A model generated the notes under the pieces. The model saw only the letters and a list, made by a program, of their open reading frames with translations, made no database searches and was not told where the DNA came from. A program made the translations under genes and the position numbers. Shown here piece after piece: positions 18,733-26,248 of a stretch of 64,000 bases of DNA. Numbering within the stretch: position 1 is the stretch's first letter; every line of letters begins with the position of its first letter. Origin of the DNA: Legionellales bacterium (GTDB lineage: Bacteria > Pseudomonadota > Gammaproteobacteria > Berkiellales > Berkiellaceae); assembly GCA_002708265.1 (NCBI GenBank), contig PANA01000005.1:124001-188000 (forward strand), in the 5' to 3' direction.

Positions 18733-20559
18733 TTAATCCCTAAGTTTATCGATTGATTGTCCAGACAATACTTTTTGAAGTCCGGCTTGCAATCGACAAT
18801 CAATATAGTGACTGGCTAATGGTTCTAGTGCCTTCATGGCATTGCTCAGCTCTACTGTAGACGCACCATCCTCTATTGATTTAGCAACGTTCAACATCGC
18901 TGACTCGAGCTTGGTAAACTCATCTTCTGATAGGAAAGATTCTTCATCAGTAGAAAGTGTATTTTCGATAGTCTGTAACAGCTGTTGAGCTTCTACAATT
19001 TTCATCTGGCGCTGCTTTACTCGAATGTCATCATCTGCATGTGACAAAGAACTTTCTAACATCGCAAGAATCGTTTCATCATCCAAACCATAGCTCGGTT
19101 TAAGCTCAATACTTACCGCGACATTTGAGTGTACTTCCGTTGCGCTGACGGTTAGCAATCCATCCGCATCCATCGTAAAAACCACTTCCACTTCAGCTTT
19201 ACCCGCTGGCATTGATGGAATACCCGTCAATTCACAACGACCTAAAGACAAACAATCATTCACCATTTCTCGCTCACCTTGAACGATATGAAGTATCAAA
19301 CCAGTTTGACCATCTTGATAGGTTGTAAAACGTTGAACCACTCGAGTAGGCACAGGCGTATTACGAGGAATAATTTTTTCATTGACGCCCCCCATCATCT
19401 CTAAACCTATAGATAAAGGGGTTACATCTACAAGCAAATCACTATGACTATGCCTTTTATTTCCAGCAAGTCTATCCGCTTGATAGGCAGCACCTCGGGC
19501 AACAATAGTATCAGGATTGCAATCCGTCTTTGGGGCCTTTCCGAACCACGTTTCGATGTTTTGTTGGATAGCCTTCAGCCTAGTCGAACCACCCACCATT
19601 AAGATGTTCGTAATATCTGCTTTAGATAATCCAGCATCATTTAAGGCTTGCTCACATAGAGCTATCATTTTGTTACTAAGCGGCTCTATTGCTTTAAATA
19701 ATACTGACTCATCAATTTCAATCGTTTTTTTACCGATTTGAATATAAGTCGACGATGCCTGTGATAAGGCTTCCTTAGCAAGCTTGGCTTTTTCGCAGAT
19801 GTTTTTATATTCAGCGTAATCCGGGGAAAGCCCTAGGTTATGAACAATTATGTTTGCCAAATACTCGTCTACATTATCCCCCCCACACTGTAAATCACCG
19901 GCGGTTGATAAAACACGAAAAACACCTTTTTCTAGAGCAAGGATGGAGACATCAAAAGTCCCTCCTCCAAAATCAAACACAAGCAAATTAGAGGACTGGT
20001 CTTGTCCGTATCCATACGCATAGGCAGCAGCCGTTGGCTCATTAATTAGCCTCATTACGGGCACCTGCGCCAACCGGGCGGCATCTGCTGTTGCTTTTCG
20101 AGCTGCTTCATCAAAATAGGCTGGCACTGTAATGACTGCGCCTTTGAATGTTTCATTCGGGTAGGCTTTTTGCGCTCTGGCCCATAATGCTTTTAGTATT
20201 TCACTGGCCACTTCGATAGGTGTTTTAGGACCATCGCCAGTACTCAGTGTTGGTGTTGCCCCATCTAGACTTGCAAATGGAAACGGTAAATGAGCAACCG
20301 CATCAGGGGCCTGTCCCATCAGGCGTTTGGTTGAAATCAAAGCATTTTTGGCTAATCGGTCACCAACAATTACTTCACCATCTAAAAAAGCCACCGCTGA
20401 CGGAAGCAGTACTTCACCTTGCTCATCCTTAAGAAACTGACAGGTCCCAGAAGCATCTACGACTGCAGCCAAAGAGTGAGTGGTGCCCAAATCTATCCCT
20501 ACGGTTAAGGTACTTTCTTGTTTGGACTGTTTTGGTTCTGCTATTTTATAGAGGCTCAT
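18733..20559 (-). CDS. hscA: Hsp70-type Fe-S chaperone HscA
   Basis: ATP-driven chaperone that releases clusters from IscU by binding its LPPVK motif. Hsp70 signatures are visible: VGIDLGTTHSLAA near residue 21, VFDFGGGTFDVSIL near 195, and MVGGSTRLKAIQ near 330. They are followed by a substrate-binding domain. Length 608 residues, near the 616 of E. coli. It overlaps hscB by four bases. Confidence 0.97.
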   Translation of the reverse strand: MSLYKIAEPKQSKQESTLTVGIDLGTTHSLAAVVDASGTCQFLKDEQGEVLLPSAVAFLDGEVIVGDRLAKNALISTKRLMGQAPDAVAHLPFPFASLDGATPTLSTGDGPKTPIEVASEILKALWARAQKAYPNETFKGAVITVPAYFDEAARKATADAARLAQVPVMRLINEPTAAAYAYGYGQDQSSNLLVFDFGGGTFDVSILALEKGVFRVLSTAGDLQCGGDNVDEYLANIIVHNLGLSPDYAEYKNICEKAKLAKEALSQASSTYIQIGKKTIEIDESVLFKAIEPLSNKMIALCEQALNDAGLSKADITNILMVGGSTRLKAIQQNIETWFGKAPKTDCNPDTIVARGAAYQADRLAGNKRHSHSDLLVDVTPLSIGLEMMGGVNEKIIPRNTPVPTRVVQRFTTYQDGQTGLILHIVQGEREMVNDCLSLGRCELTGIPSMPAGKAEVEVVFTMDADGLLTVSATEVHSNVAVSIELKPSYGLDDETILAMLESSLSHADDDIRVKQRQMKIVEAQQLLQTIENTLSTDEESFLSEDEFTKLESAMLNVAKSIEDGASTVELSNAMKALEPLASHYIDCRLQAGLQKVLSGQSIDKLRD

Positions 20560-21077
20560 AGTGACTCCCCTTTTTCTTTTACAACTTTTGCTAGTTTTTC
20601 AAAAAACTGCCACTTCTCGATAAGTTCCCAACCTGAAGCAATGATTTTTTCCTCATCGACTGATAATGACTCGAACTCTGACTCAAATGACTGGAGTTTT
20701 TCAAGTATCTCATTTTGGATTGAGCAGACTTGATCGGCATCTGCATCAGCAATTCTTTCACGCCAGCGCATTTGTTCCATCAAAAAATCTGTACCCAACG
20801 AAGAACCTCTTTCATTATCTTTAGAAAGTCCGTGAAGATTCATCCAAGTAATAGCTCTCGATAACGGAGATCTAAGTTGATACATCGCGTCATTAATTCG
20901 TGTAGACATTTGAACAGCAGATTTTCTGACAACCATTGGCTCAGATACATAATTATCTGGATGATAGTGCTGCATTAGCTGCCGATACGTGGCCTCTAAG
21001 GCTTTAATATCGATAGCATACTGGATAGGTAACCCCATTAATTTAAAAGGGTTATTCTGACGACTACCCGCTGTCAT
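20556..21077 (-). CDS. hscB: J-domain co-chaperone HscB
   Basis: Delivers IscU to HscA and stimulates its ATPase. The J-domain HPD tripeptide is present in MQHYHPDNYVSE, about residue 40, and a C-terminal helical domain follows. Length 173 residues, as in E. coli (171). It overlaps both iscA and hscA by four bases, so the three are translationally coupled. Confidence 0.95.
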   Translation of the reverse strand: MTAGSRQNNPFKLMGLPIQYAIDIKALEATYRQLMQHYHPDNYVSEPMVVRKSAVQMSTRINDAMYQLRSPLSRAITWMNLHGLSKDNERGSSLGTDFLMEQMRWRERIADADADQVCSIQNEILEKLQSFESEFESLSVDEEKIIASGWELIEKWQFFEKLAKVVKEKGESL

Positions 21078-21430
21078 TCAACACCTTTTTCTTTAAGCGC
21101 AAAACTCTCACCGCACCCGCATTGCCCAACCACATTAGGATTGTCAAACACCAGGCCTTCATTCAAACCTTCTTGCCGAAAATCAACAACAGTGCCTACT
21201 AGGAACTTTTGATATATCTCTCGATCAACCACCAGACAAGCACCATTTTTAGAAATCTCGCTATCCAGAGGTCCTAGATCATAAGCATATTCAACAACAT
21301 ACTCATACCCTGAACAACCAGCTTTTTTCACATGAAGGCGCACTCCTTTAACAGAATCGCCTTGCGCATTGGTCATTGCCTCTTTTATATGATCTGCCGC
21401 TGTATCAGTGATGGTAATATCAATAGCCAT
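21074..21430 (-). CDS. iscA: A-type Fe-S carrier IscA
   Basis: Carries Fe-S clusters to client proteins. The three conserved cysteines are C39 (KKAGCSGY) and C104/C106 (GQCGCGESF). Length 118 residues, slightly longer than E. coli IscA (107) through small insertions. It lies between iscU and hscB in the usual order. Confidence 0.95.
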   Translation of the reverse strand: MAIDITITDTAADHIKEAMTNAQGDSVKGVRLHVKKAGCSGYEYVVEYAYDLGPLDSEISKNGACLVVDREIYQKFLVGTVVDFRQEGLNEGLVFDNPNVVGQCGCGESFALKEKGVE

Positions 21431-21440
21431 GGCACTTATC

Positions 21441-21821
21441 TCATTTTTCCTGCTTGGATTGATAATCTTTCACCGCTGCTTTAATGGCGTCTTCGGCTAA
21501 AATTGAACAGTGAATCTTAACAGGTGGTAAGGACAAGGCTTCGGCGATGTCTTTGTTCTTCACCTTTTCCACTTCAGACAATGCCATATTCTGAAGCATC
21601 TCTGTTGCCAAAGAACTTGAAGCGATTGCTGATCCACAACCATAGGTTTTGAATACGGCTTTTTTAATGACACCTTCTTCAACTTCTATTTGAAGTTTCA
21701 TAACATCACCACAGGCAGGTGCGCCAACCATACCAGTTCCTACGTTTTTATTTTTTTCATCTAATGAACCGACATTACGTGGGTTTTCATAATGATCGAT
21801 AACTTTTTCACTGTATGCCAT
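21441..21821 (-). CDS. iscU: Fe-S scaffold IscU
   Basis: Scaffold on which [2Fe-2S] clusters are built. Ligands C37, C62 and C105 and the conserved D39 are present, and the HscA-recognition motif LPPVK lies at residues 98-102. Length 126 residues, typical. It follows iscS by about 34 bases. Confidence 0.97.
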   Translation of the reverse strand: MAYSEKVIDHYENPRNVGSLDEKNKNVGTGMVGAPACGDVMKLQIEVEEGVIKKAVFKTYGCGSAIASSSLATEMLQNMALSEVEKVKNKDIAEALSLPPVKIHCSILAEDAIKAAVKDYQSKQEK

Positions 21822-21855
21822 GTTTGCTTACCTCTGCTACAAATGCATTACTATT

Positions 21856-23067
21856 TCAGTGTTCTGCCCATTGAACAGTATCTAAATCAATTCCTGCTTT
21901 ATACATATCCCACAACGGAGATAAATCTCTTAAACGTGTTACGGCAGTTTTAACTGCTTCAATGACCTGATCAATTTCCTTTTCTGTCGTAAAACGACCA
22001 ATCCCAAATCTTAAAGAGCTGTGTGCTAACTCGTCGCTCAGCCCTAAAGCTCGAAGAACATAGGAAGGTTCCAAGCTTGCTGATGTACATGCTGAACCTG
22101 ATGATAGGGCCACGTTCTTCAAAGACATCATCAGAGACTCACCTTCAACATAATTAAAACTTATGTTTAAATTACCAGGCAATCGCTGTTCAAGATCTCC
22201 ATTTACAACAACCGCCTCCATATCTTTAAGCCCGTTATATAAACGATCTCTTAAAGCTCTAGTTCGTTTACTCTCTTCTGGCATATTTTCGATGGCAACT
22301 TCACAAGCTTTTCCAAGACCAACGATTTGATGGGTTGGTAAAGTTCCTGAACGCATACCACGCTCATGCCCCCCCCCATGCATTTGAGCCTCAAGCCTTA
22401 TTCGAGGTTTGCGACGCACATACAAAGCGCCTATCCCTTTTGGTCCATAAAGCTTATGAGCAGATATAGATAATAAGTCGATATTCATCTTCTCGACATC
22501 GATTTCCACTTTTCCAGCTGTTTGAGCGGCATCAACATGCAAAATAATACCTTTTTCGCGTGTCAATCGACCGATTGCTTCGATATCTTGTAATACACCA
22601 GTCTCATTATTTCCATGCATAATAGACACTAAAATGGTGTCATCTTGCATAGCATTTTCTAGCACCTTCAAGTCAACCAAACCATTTGGCAAAGGATCAA
22701 GATAGGTGACACTGTACCCTTCAGCTTCAAGTTGACGGCACACATCTAAGACTGCTTTATGTTCAGTCTTACAAGTAATAATGTGCTGTCCACGTGATTT
22801 ATAAAAGTGAGCGGCCCCCTTCAGAGCTAAGTTGTTTGATTCAGTTGCACCGGATGTAAAAACAATTTCTTTCGCATTAGCGTGAATAAGATTTGCTACT
22901 TGGTGACGTGACCAATCAACCAATGACTCGGCTTCCCAACCGTAAGTATGGGAACGAGAAGCAGGATTACCATATGTATTTCGTATACAGTCAATCATCA
23001 CCTCCTGCACTGCAGGATCGATTGGTGTAGTAGATGAGTAATCCATGTAAATGGGTTTATCAGACAT
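21856..23067 (-). CDS. iscS: cysteine desulfurase IscS
   Basis: PLP enzyme supplying sulfur to IscU and to tRNA thiolation. PLP-binding lysine in [15 protein letters not shown] near residue 206. The active-site cysteine is in the flexible loop [17 protein letters not shown] near 328. Length 403 residues, as in E. coli. The ATG overlaps the end of the upstream 70-residue gene by eight bases. Confidence 0.97.
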   Translation of the reverse strand: MSDKPIYMDYSSTTPIDPAVQEVMIDCIRNTYGNPASRSHTYGWEAESLVDWSRHQVANLIHANAKEIVFTSGATESNNLALKGAAHFYKSRGQHIITCKTEHKAVLDVCRQLEAEGYSVTYLDPLPNGLVDLKVLENAMQDDTILVSIMHGNNETGVLQDIEAIGRLTREKGIILHVDAAQTAGKVEIDVEKMNIDLLSISAHKLYGPKGIGALYVRRKPRIRLEAQMHGGGHERGMRSGTLPTHQIVGLGKACEVAIENMPEESKRTRALRDRLYNGLKDMEAVVVNGDLEQRLPGNLNISFNYVEGESLMMSLKNVALSSGSACTSASLEPSYVLRALGLSDELAHSSLRFGIGRFTTEKEIDQVIEAVKTAVTRLRDLSPLWDMYKAGIDLDTVQWAEH

Positions 23068-23272
23068 TTAACAACTCCTGTGAAGAATCTGCCGTCGGCG
23101 TGAGTTCAGGGCGAAGCGCCATGTCATGCCAACGAGATCCTTTTAACATCAAAGTGTAAGGGTAAAATTTTTGTACTTTTACTATCCCTTTAGAAAGCAA
23201 ATCACTTGCTTTTGTAAAACTACAATAGCCAACGACCTTTTCTTCTTGGTTTATTACTTTAGCTTTAATCAT
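23060..23272 (-). CDS. 70-residue unknown protein inside the isc operon
   Basis: Not recognised. Its ATG overlaps the stop codon of the second desulfurase (TAATG), and its end overlaps the iscS start by eight bases, so translational coupling argues that it is real. The sequence has a [20 protein letters not shown] stretch. The pattern of an alanine, LL, a glycine, a valine and then P-[FY]-T-L vaguely recalls the small N-terminal module of some HNH-type and IscB-like proteins (A..LL..G.A.V...PFT), but this is a pattern-level resemblance only. It has one cysteine and no signal peptide or membrane span. Confidence 0.7.
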   Translation of the reverse strand: MIKAKVINQEEKVVGYCSFTKASDLLSKGIVKVQKFYPYTLMLKGSRWHDMALRPELTPTADSSQELLNV

Positions 23273-24408
23273 TACCCAAGCCTCCTTGCCTGTATCGGGT
23301 ATTGTTTGCTTATCTTGAGGACGGCAGACACAATCGCCTTAACATCCTCTATCGAATTATTTATGCCAAAGCTGACGCGCACAGCCTGATCAGACAGTTC
23401 ATTACTAACACCCATTGCTTGCAGCACATGTGAGGCCGTTTCTGCATGATGACGACCACACGCAGCACCGCCAGAAACAGCAATGCCCATTTTATCAAAA
23501 CTCATGACAGCCATTTCACCGCTTACTCCTTCCATAGCAAAAAAGGAAGTATTAGGGAGACGCTCAGCAGACTGTGCAAAAATAGTGATGCCTGTGTTCT
23601 CTAATAAACTTTCTTCCAGACTATCACGCAATAAACGGGTCTTAGATTGGTACTCATCAAGCTGTTTTGCTGCTATTTCACAAGCAAGGCCAAATGCCCC
23701 TATCCCAGGAATATTCTCAGTACCTGACCGTAAGCCTTCCTGGTGACCTCCACCGTGTAGCAGAGGAATCAATGGCTGATATGGATCTTTTACAACAAGC
23801 GCCCCTACACCCATGGGCCCACCAAGTTTATGACTAGACAGGCTCATGAAATCTACCCCTGCCTTCGAAAAATCTATGGGTATTTTGCCACAGACTTGCG
23901 CAGCATCTGAGTGCAGCATTCCGCCGAATATTCTTATTTTTTCTGCGAGTGCCTGAATATCGTTAATGACACCGGTCTCATTGTTCGCCCACATAATACT
24001 GGTCAATTGTGTATCCACCAGGGTGTCTTTCTCTACTCTTCCAAGCGGTGTAACTGGTAGTAACGTTAGTTGTGCTTTCATATATTCGGCAACAAATTCA
24101 GCGGGGCGTAATATAGCCTCATGCTCAGTAGCACTAACCGCTAGCCTTAAGCCTGGATGCGAGAAAGCCATTCCCTTAATGACCCAGTTGTTTGCTTCGG
24201 TAGCACCACTAGTAAAAAAGATTTGCTCAGGCGATGCATTTACCAGTGCAGCGACCTGACTTTTTGCTTGCTCTACTACGGACTGCGCATAGCGACCATA
24301 ACGATGTAAACTCGCGGCATTACCAATTAACTGTGATAGCTCATGTTGGCAGGTTATGACTTCAGAATAGATAGGTGCTGTTGCGTTATGATCTGCGTAA
24401 ATACTCAC
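23272..24408 (-). CDS. second cysteine desulfurase (NifS/IscS-like)
   Basis: PLP-dependent class V aminotransferase next to iscR. The GTG at 24408 is chosen because AGGAGG lies seven bases upstream and the frame then begins SIYADHNATAP, matching the family N terminus; the GTG overlaps the iscR TGA. Length 378 residues. The PLP lysine is at about 194 (SSHKLGGPMG) and a histidine at about 96. The active-site loop reads SGGAACGRHHAETASHVL with the cysteine at about 317. This differs from the SSGSACTS type in IscS, with a Gly-Arg-His-His in place of the usual small residues. Confidence 0.9.
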   Translation of the reverse strand: MSIYADHNATAPIYSEVITCQHELSQLIGNAASLHRYGRYAQSVVEQAKSQVAALVNASPEQIFFTSGATEANNWVIKGMAFSHPGLRLAVSATEHEAILRPAEFVAEYMKAQLTLLPVTPLGRVEKDTLVDTQLTSIMWANNETGVINDIQALAEKIRIFGGMLHSDAAQVCGKIPIDFSKAGVDFMSLSSHKLGGPMGVGALVVKDPYQPLIPLLHGGGHQEGLRSGTENIPGIGAFGLACEIAAKQLDEYQSKTRLLRDSLEESLLENTGITIFAQSAERLPNTSFFAMEGVSGEMAVMSFDKMGIAVSGGAACGRHHAETASHVLQAMGVSNELSDQAVRVSFGINNSIEDVKAIVSAVLKISKQYPIQARRLG

Positions 24409-24878
24409 TCGCACACCTCCTGCTCTTTGAGAAGATCTGCAAACGCAGCATCTTGCCTGGCGGCAATACGACGAACATTGGATTTTTGACATATATCTCG
24501 CAACGAAATGCTTTCAAGGAGACGCCAAATTTCTTGATTGAGTTCAGCCCAGAGATCGTGAGTCAGACAGCGTTGTCCGGCTTGGCAATTTGAAGATCCA
24601 CCACAACGCGTGACGTCAATATCCTCATCCGCTGATTTTAGAATTTCACCAAGGGTAATCTCAGCAGCAGGACGACAAAGACGGTAGCCGCCGTTGGGGC
24701 CACGCGTACTTTGCAGCAGGCCACTCTGGCGAAGCTTAGATGCCAGTTGCTCAAGGTAAGCAATTGTAATCTGTTGTCGGACGGCGATATCCGCTAATCG
24801 AATTGGCCAAGATGATTCATGCAGAGCAACATCTATCATGGCCGTAACGGCGTAGCGCCCCTTAGTCGTAAGACGCAC
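24405..24878 (-). CDS. iscR: Rrf2-family regulator IscR
   Basis: [2Fe-2S] sensor that represses the isc operon when clusters are sufficient. A winged-helix DNA-binding domain (about residues 1-80) is followed by C92, C98, C104 and H107, exactly the E. coli cluster ligands. The start is GTG with AGGAGG upstream. Length 157 residues. It is the first gene of the operon, and its stop is overlapped by the GTG of the second desulfurase. Confidence 0.97.
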   Translation of the reverse strand: MRLTTKGRYAVTAMIDVALHESSWPIRLADIAVRQQITIAYLEQLASKLRQSGLLQSTRGPNGGYRLCRPAAEITLGEILKSADEDIDVTRCGGSSNCQAGQRCLTHDLWAELNQEIWRLLESISLRDICQKSNVRRIAARQDAAFADLLKEQEVCE

Positions 24879-24913
24879 CAGGACCTCCTGCGTAAACTTA
24901 TGCGCAGAGTGCC

Positions 24914-24938
24914 ATACCCGACTAATTTAGTCAAGATT
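24914..24938 (-). promoter_or_regulatory. type 1 IscR-binding site at the isc promoter
   Basis: A 25-base element close to the type 1 IscR consensus: on the plus strand ATACCCGACT, then a four-base A/T spacer, then TAGTCAAGATT. On the minus strand the same bases give TTGACT, a good -35 box for the isc operon. It lies about 36 bases from the iscR start and runs across the rluC stop codon (24929-24927). Confidence 0.88.
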
Positions 24939-25883
24939 ACTTAGTTTTCTTAACTGGTTGAGACCTTTAACAAAATGCGCTGGTAAAGGCGCCCGAACTT
25001 CCCACTCAGCGTTAGGCCAGGCAAGCTCACTCGCATGAAGGCAAAGCTGACTTATCTGATACTTTTTAGAGAACTCACCGTTACGTTTGAAGTTACCGTA
25101 TTTGTCGTCTGCAACAATCGGATATCCAACAGCGGCTAGATGGCAGCGAATCTGATGCATCCTACCCGTAATCAGTTTTGCCTCTATCAGCGTGGCTCCC
25201 TTAAGACGCTCAACCACTTTTACCTCAGTGATTGAATCTTTTCCATCCTCATGGTCAACGATCGTTTTTCGATCCCCTTGCTGGGTAACCAGTTTTCTTA
25301 GAGGCAGTCTTATTTCACTAGGACCATCATACTCACCTTGTACCAATGCCGTATAAGTTTTATCTACTTGGCCTTCCTGCCAGGCCATTTGTAACCGTCT
25401 GAGGCTAGAGCGTTTTTTGGCGACCACAATGACGCCAGAGGTGTCTTTATCCAATCGGTGAACAAGCTCCAAGGCTCTTTCATTGGGGCGAGAGAGTCGT
25501 AACTGCTCAATCAACCCGGCAGATTGACCAGAACCGCCATGAACCGCTAGACCACTTGGCTTGTTAATAAACAAATATTCTGGTGTCTCACGAATGGTAG
25601 CAGCAGCTATGACATTTCCCCAGTAAGTAGAGGGAGAAACTTTCTTCTCATTTTCGCTTACTCGAATTGGAGGAATTCTTACTTCATCGCCGATTTCCAG
25701 TTTTTGACTAGCTTGTGCGCGTCCTTTATTTACGCGCACCTCCCCCTTTCGGATAATCCGATAGACTCGGCTTTTGGGCACGCCTTTTAGCTGCTTAACC
25801 AAAAAATTGTCTAACCGCTGCCCTTCACTGCCTTCATCCACAGTAACCAGCTTTGCTTTTGATTTGTCAGAGTTATTACTCAT
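24927..25883 (-). CDS. rluC: 23S rRNA pseudouridine synthase RluC
   Basis: Makes pseudouridines 955, 2504 and 2580 of 23S rRNA. An N-terminal S4-type RNA-binding domain (QRLDNFLVKQLKGVPKSRVY, about residues 18-37) is followed by the catalytic segment HRLDKDTSGVIVVAKK with the active-site Asp near residue 144. Length 318 residues, as in E. coli. It is divergent from rne, the standard arrangement, and its last codons are part of the isc control region. Confidence 0.95.
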   Translation of the reverse strand: MSNNSDKSKAKLVTVDEGSEGQRLDNFLVKQLKGVPKSRVYRIIRKGEVRVNKGRAQASQKLEIGDEVRIPPIRVSENEKKVSPSTYWGNVIAAATIRETPEYLFINKPSGLAVHGGSGQSAGLIEQLRLSRPNERALELVHRLDKDTSGVIVVAKKRSSLRRLQMAWQEGQVDKTYTALVQGEYDGPSEIRLPLRKLVTQQGDRKTIVDHEDGKDSITEVKVVERLKGATLIEAKLITGRMHQIRCHLAAVGYPIVADDKYGNFKRNGEFSKKYQISQLCLHASELAWPNAEWEVRAPLPAHFVKGLNQLRKLSNLD

Positions 25884-26248
25884 ATTTAATACATTGATCC
25901 CAAATTAGGTGAGGTGCAATTGCACGCTAGTTGTCTAAACAAGCTTCGCGACTATTTTTCCCTGGCATATTCCTAGTCCAAGGGTTAGAATGATATTCGC
26001 ATCTTATAAAAAGCCCTCCACGGCTATGACGCAGTTTGACCCTAGTCAAGCTCAGTTGGTGAAGCCTATCCAATTTAACCAGGCCCAACTGCCCGCCCTG
26101 ACAACTATGGTAGAGCATTTTGGTGCTCCCAGATGGAGGTTCGATGCTACTGAAAATATCGCGTAAGTCTACAGGCAGATAAGAATTCATTGCCCTAAGA
26201 ACGCATATCACTTATCAAAACATATAGGTTAATTAAGCAACTGATACT
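25884..26248 (+). promoter_or_regulatory. structured 5' leader of rne
   Basis: 365 bases between rluC and rne without a convincing gene. Four hairpins can be drawn in the rne direction: AGCC/GGCT at 26012-26025; a seven-pair stem (GTTTGAC/GTCAAGC, one G-T pair) at 26034-26051; a long stem CAGTTGG...CCAACTG with an inner GCCT/AGGC and a one-sided TGAA bulge at 26053-26091; and GAGCA/TGCTC at 26113-26128. An A/U-rich stretch follows up to the start. The layout recalls the E. coli rne leader, whose hairpins mediate RNase E autoregulation. A TATAAA box lies at 26005. Confidence 0.55.

Noticed and set aside
24408-24492. Longer N terminus for the second desulfurase
   Set aside because: The extra 28 residues lie inside iscR and do not resemble the family; the GTG at 24408 has AGGAGG and starts at the family N terminus.
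25927-26211. 94-residue open frame on the minus strand over the rne leader
   Set aside because: It lies in the hairpin-rich leader, has no ribosome-binding site or recognisable sequence, and the region is better explained as rne control DNA.
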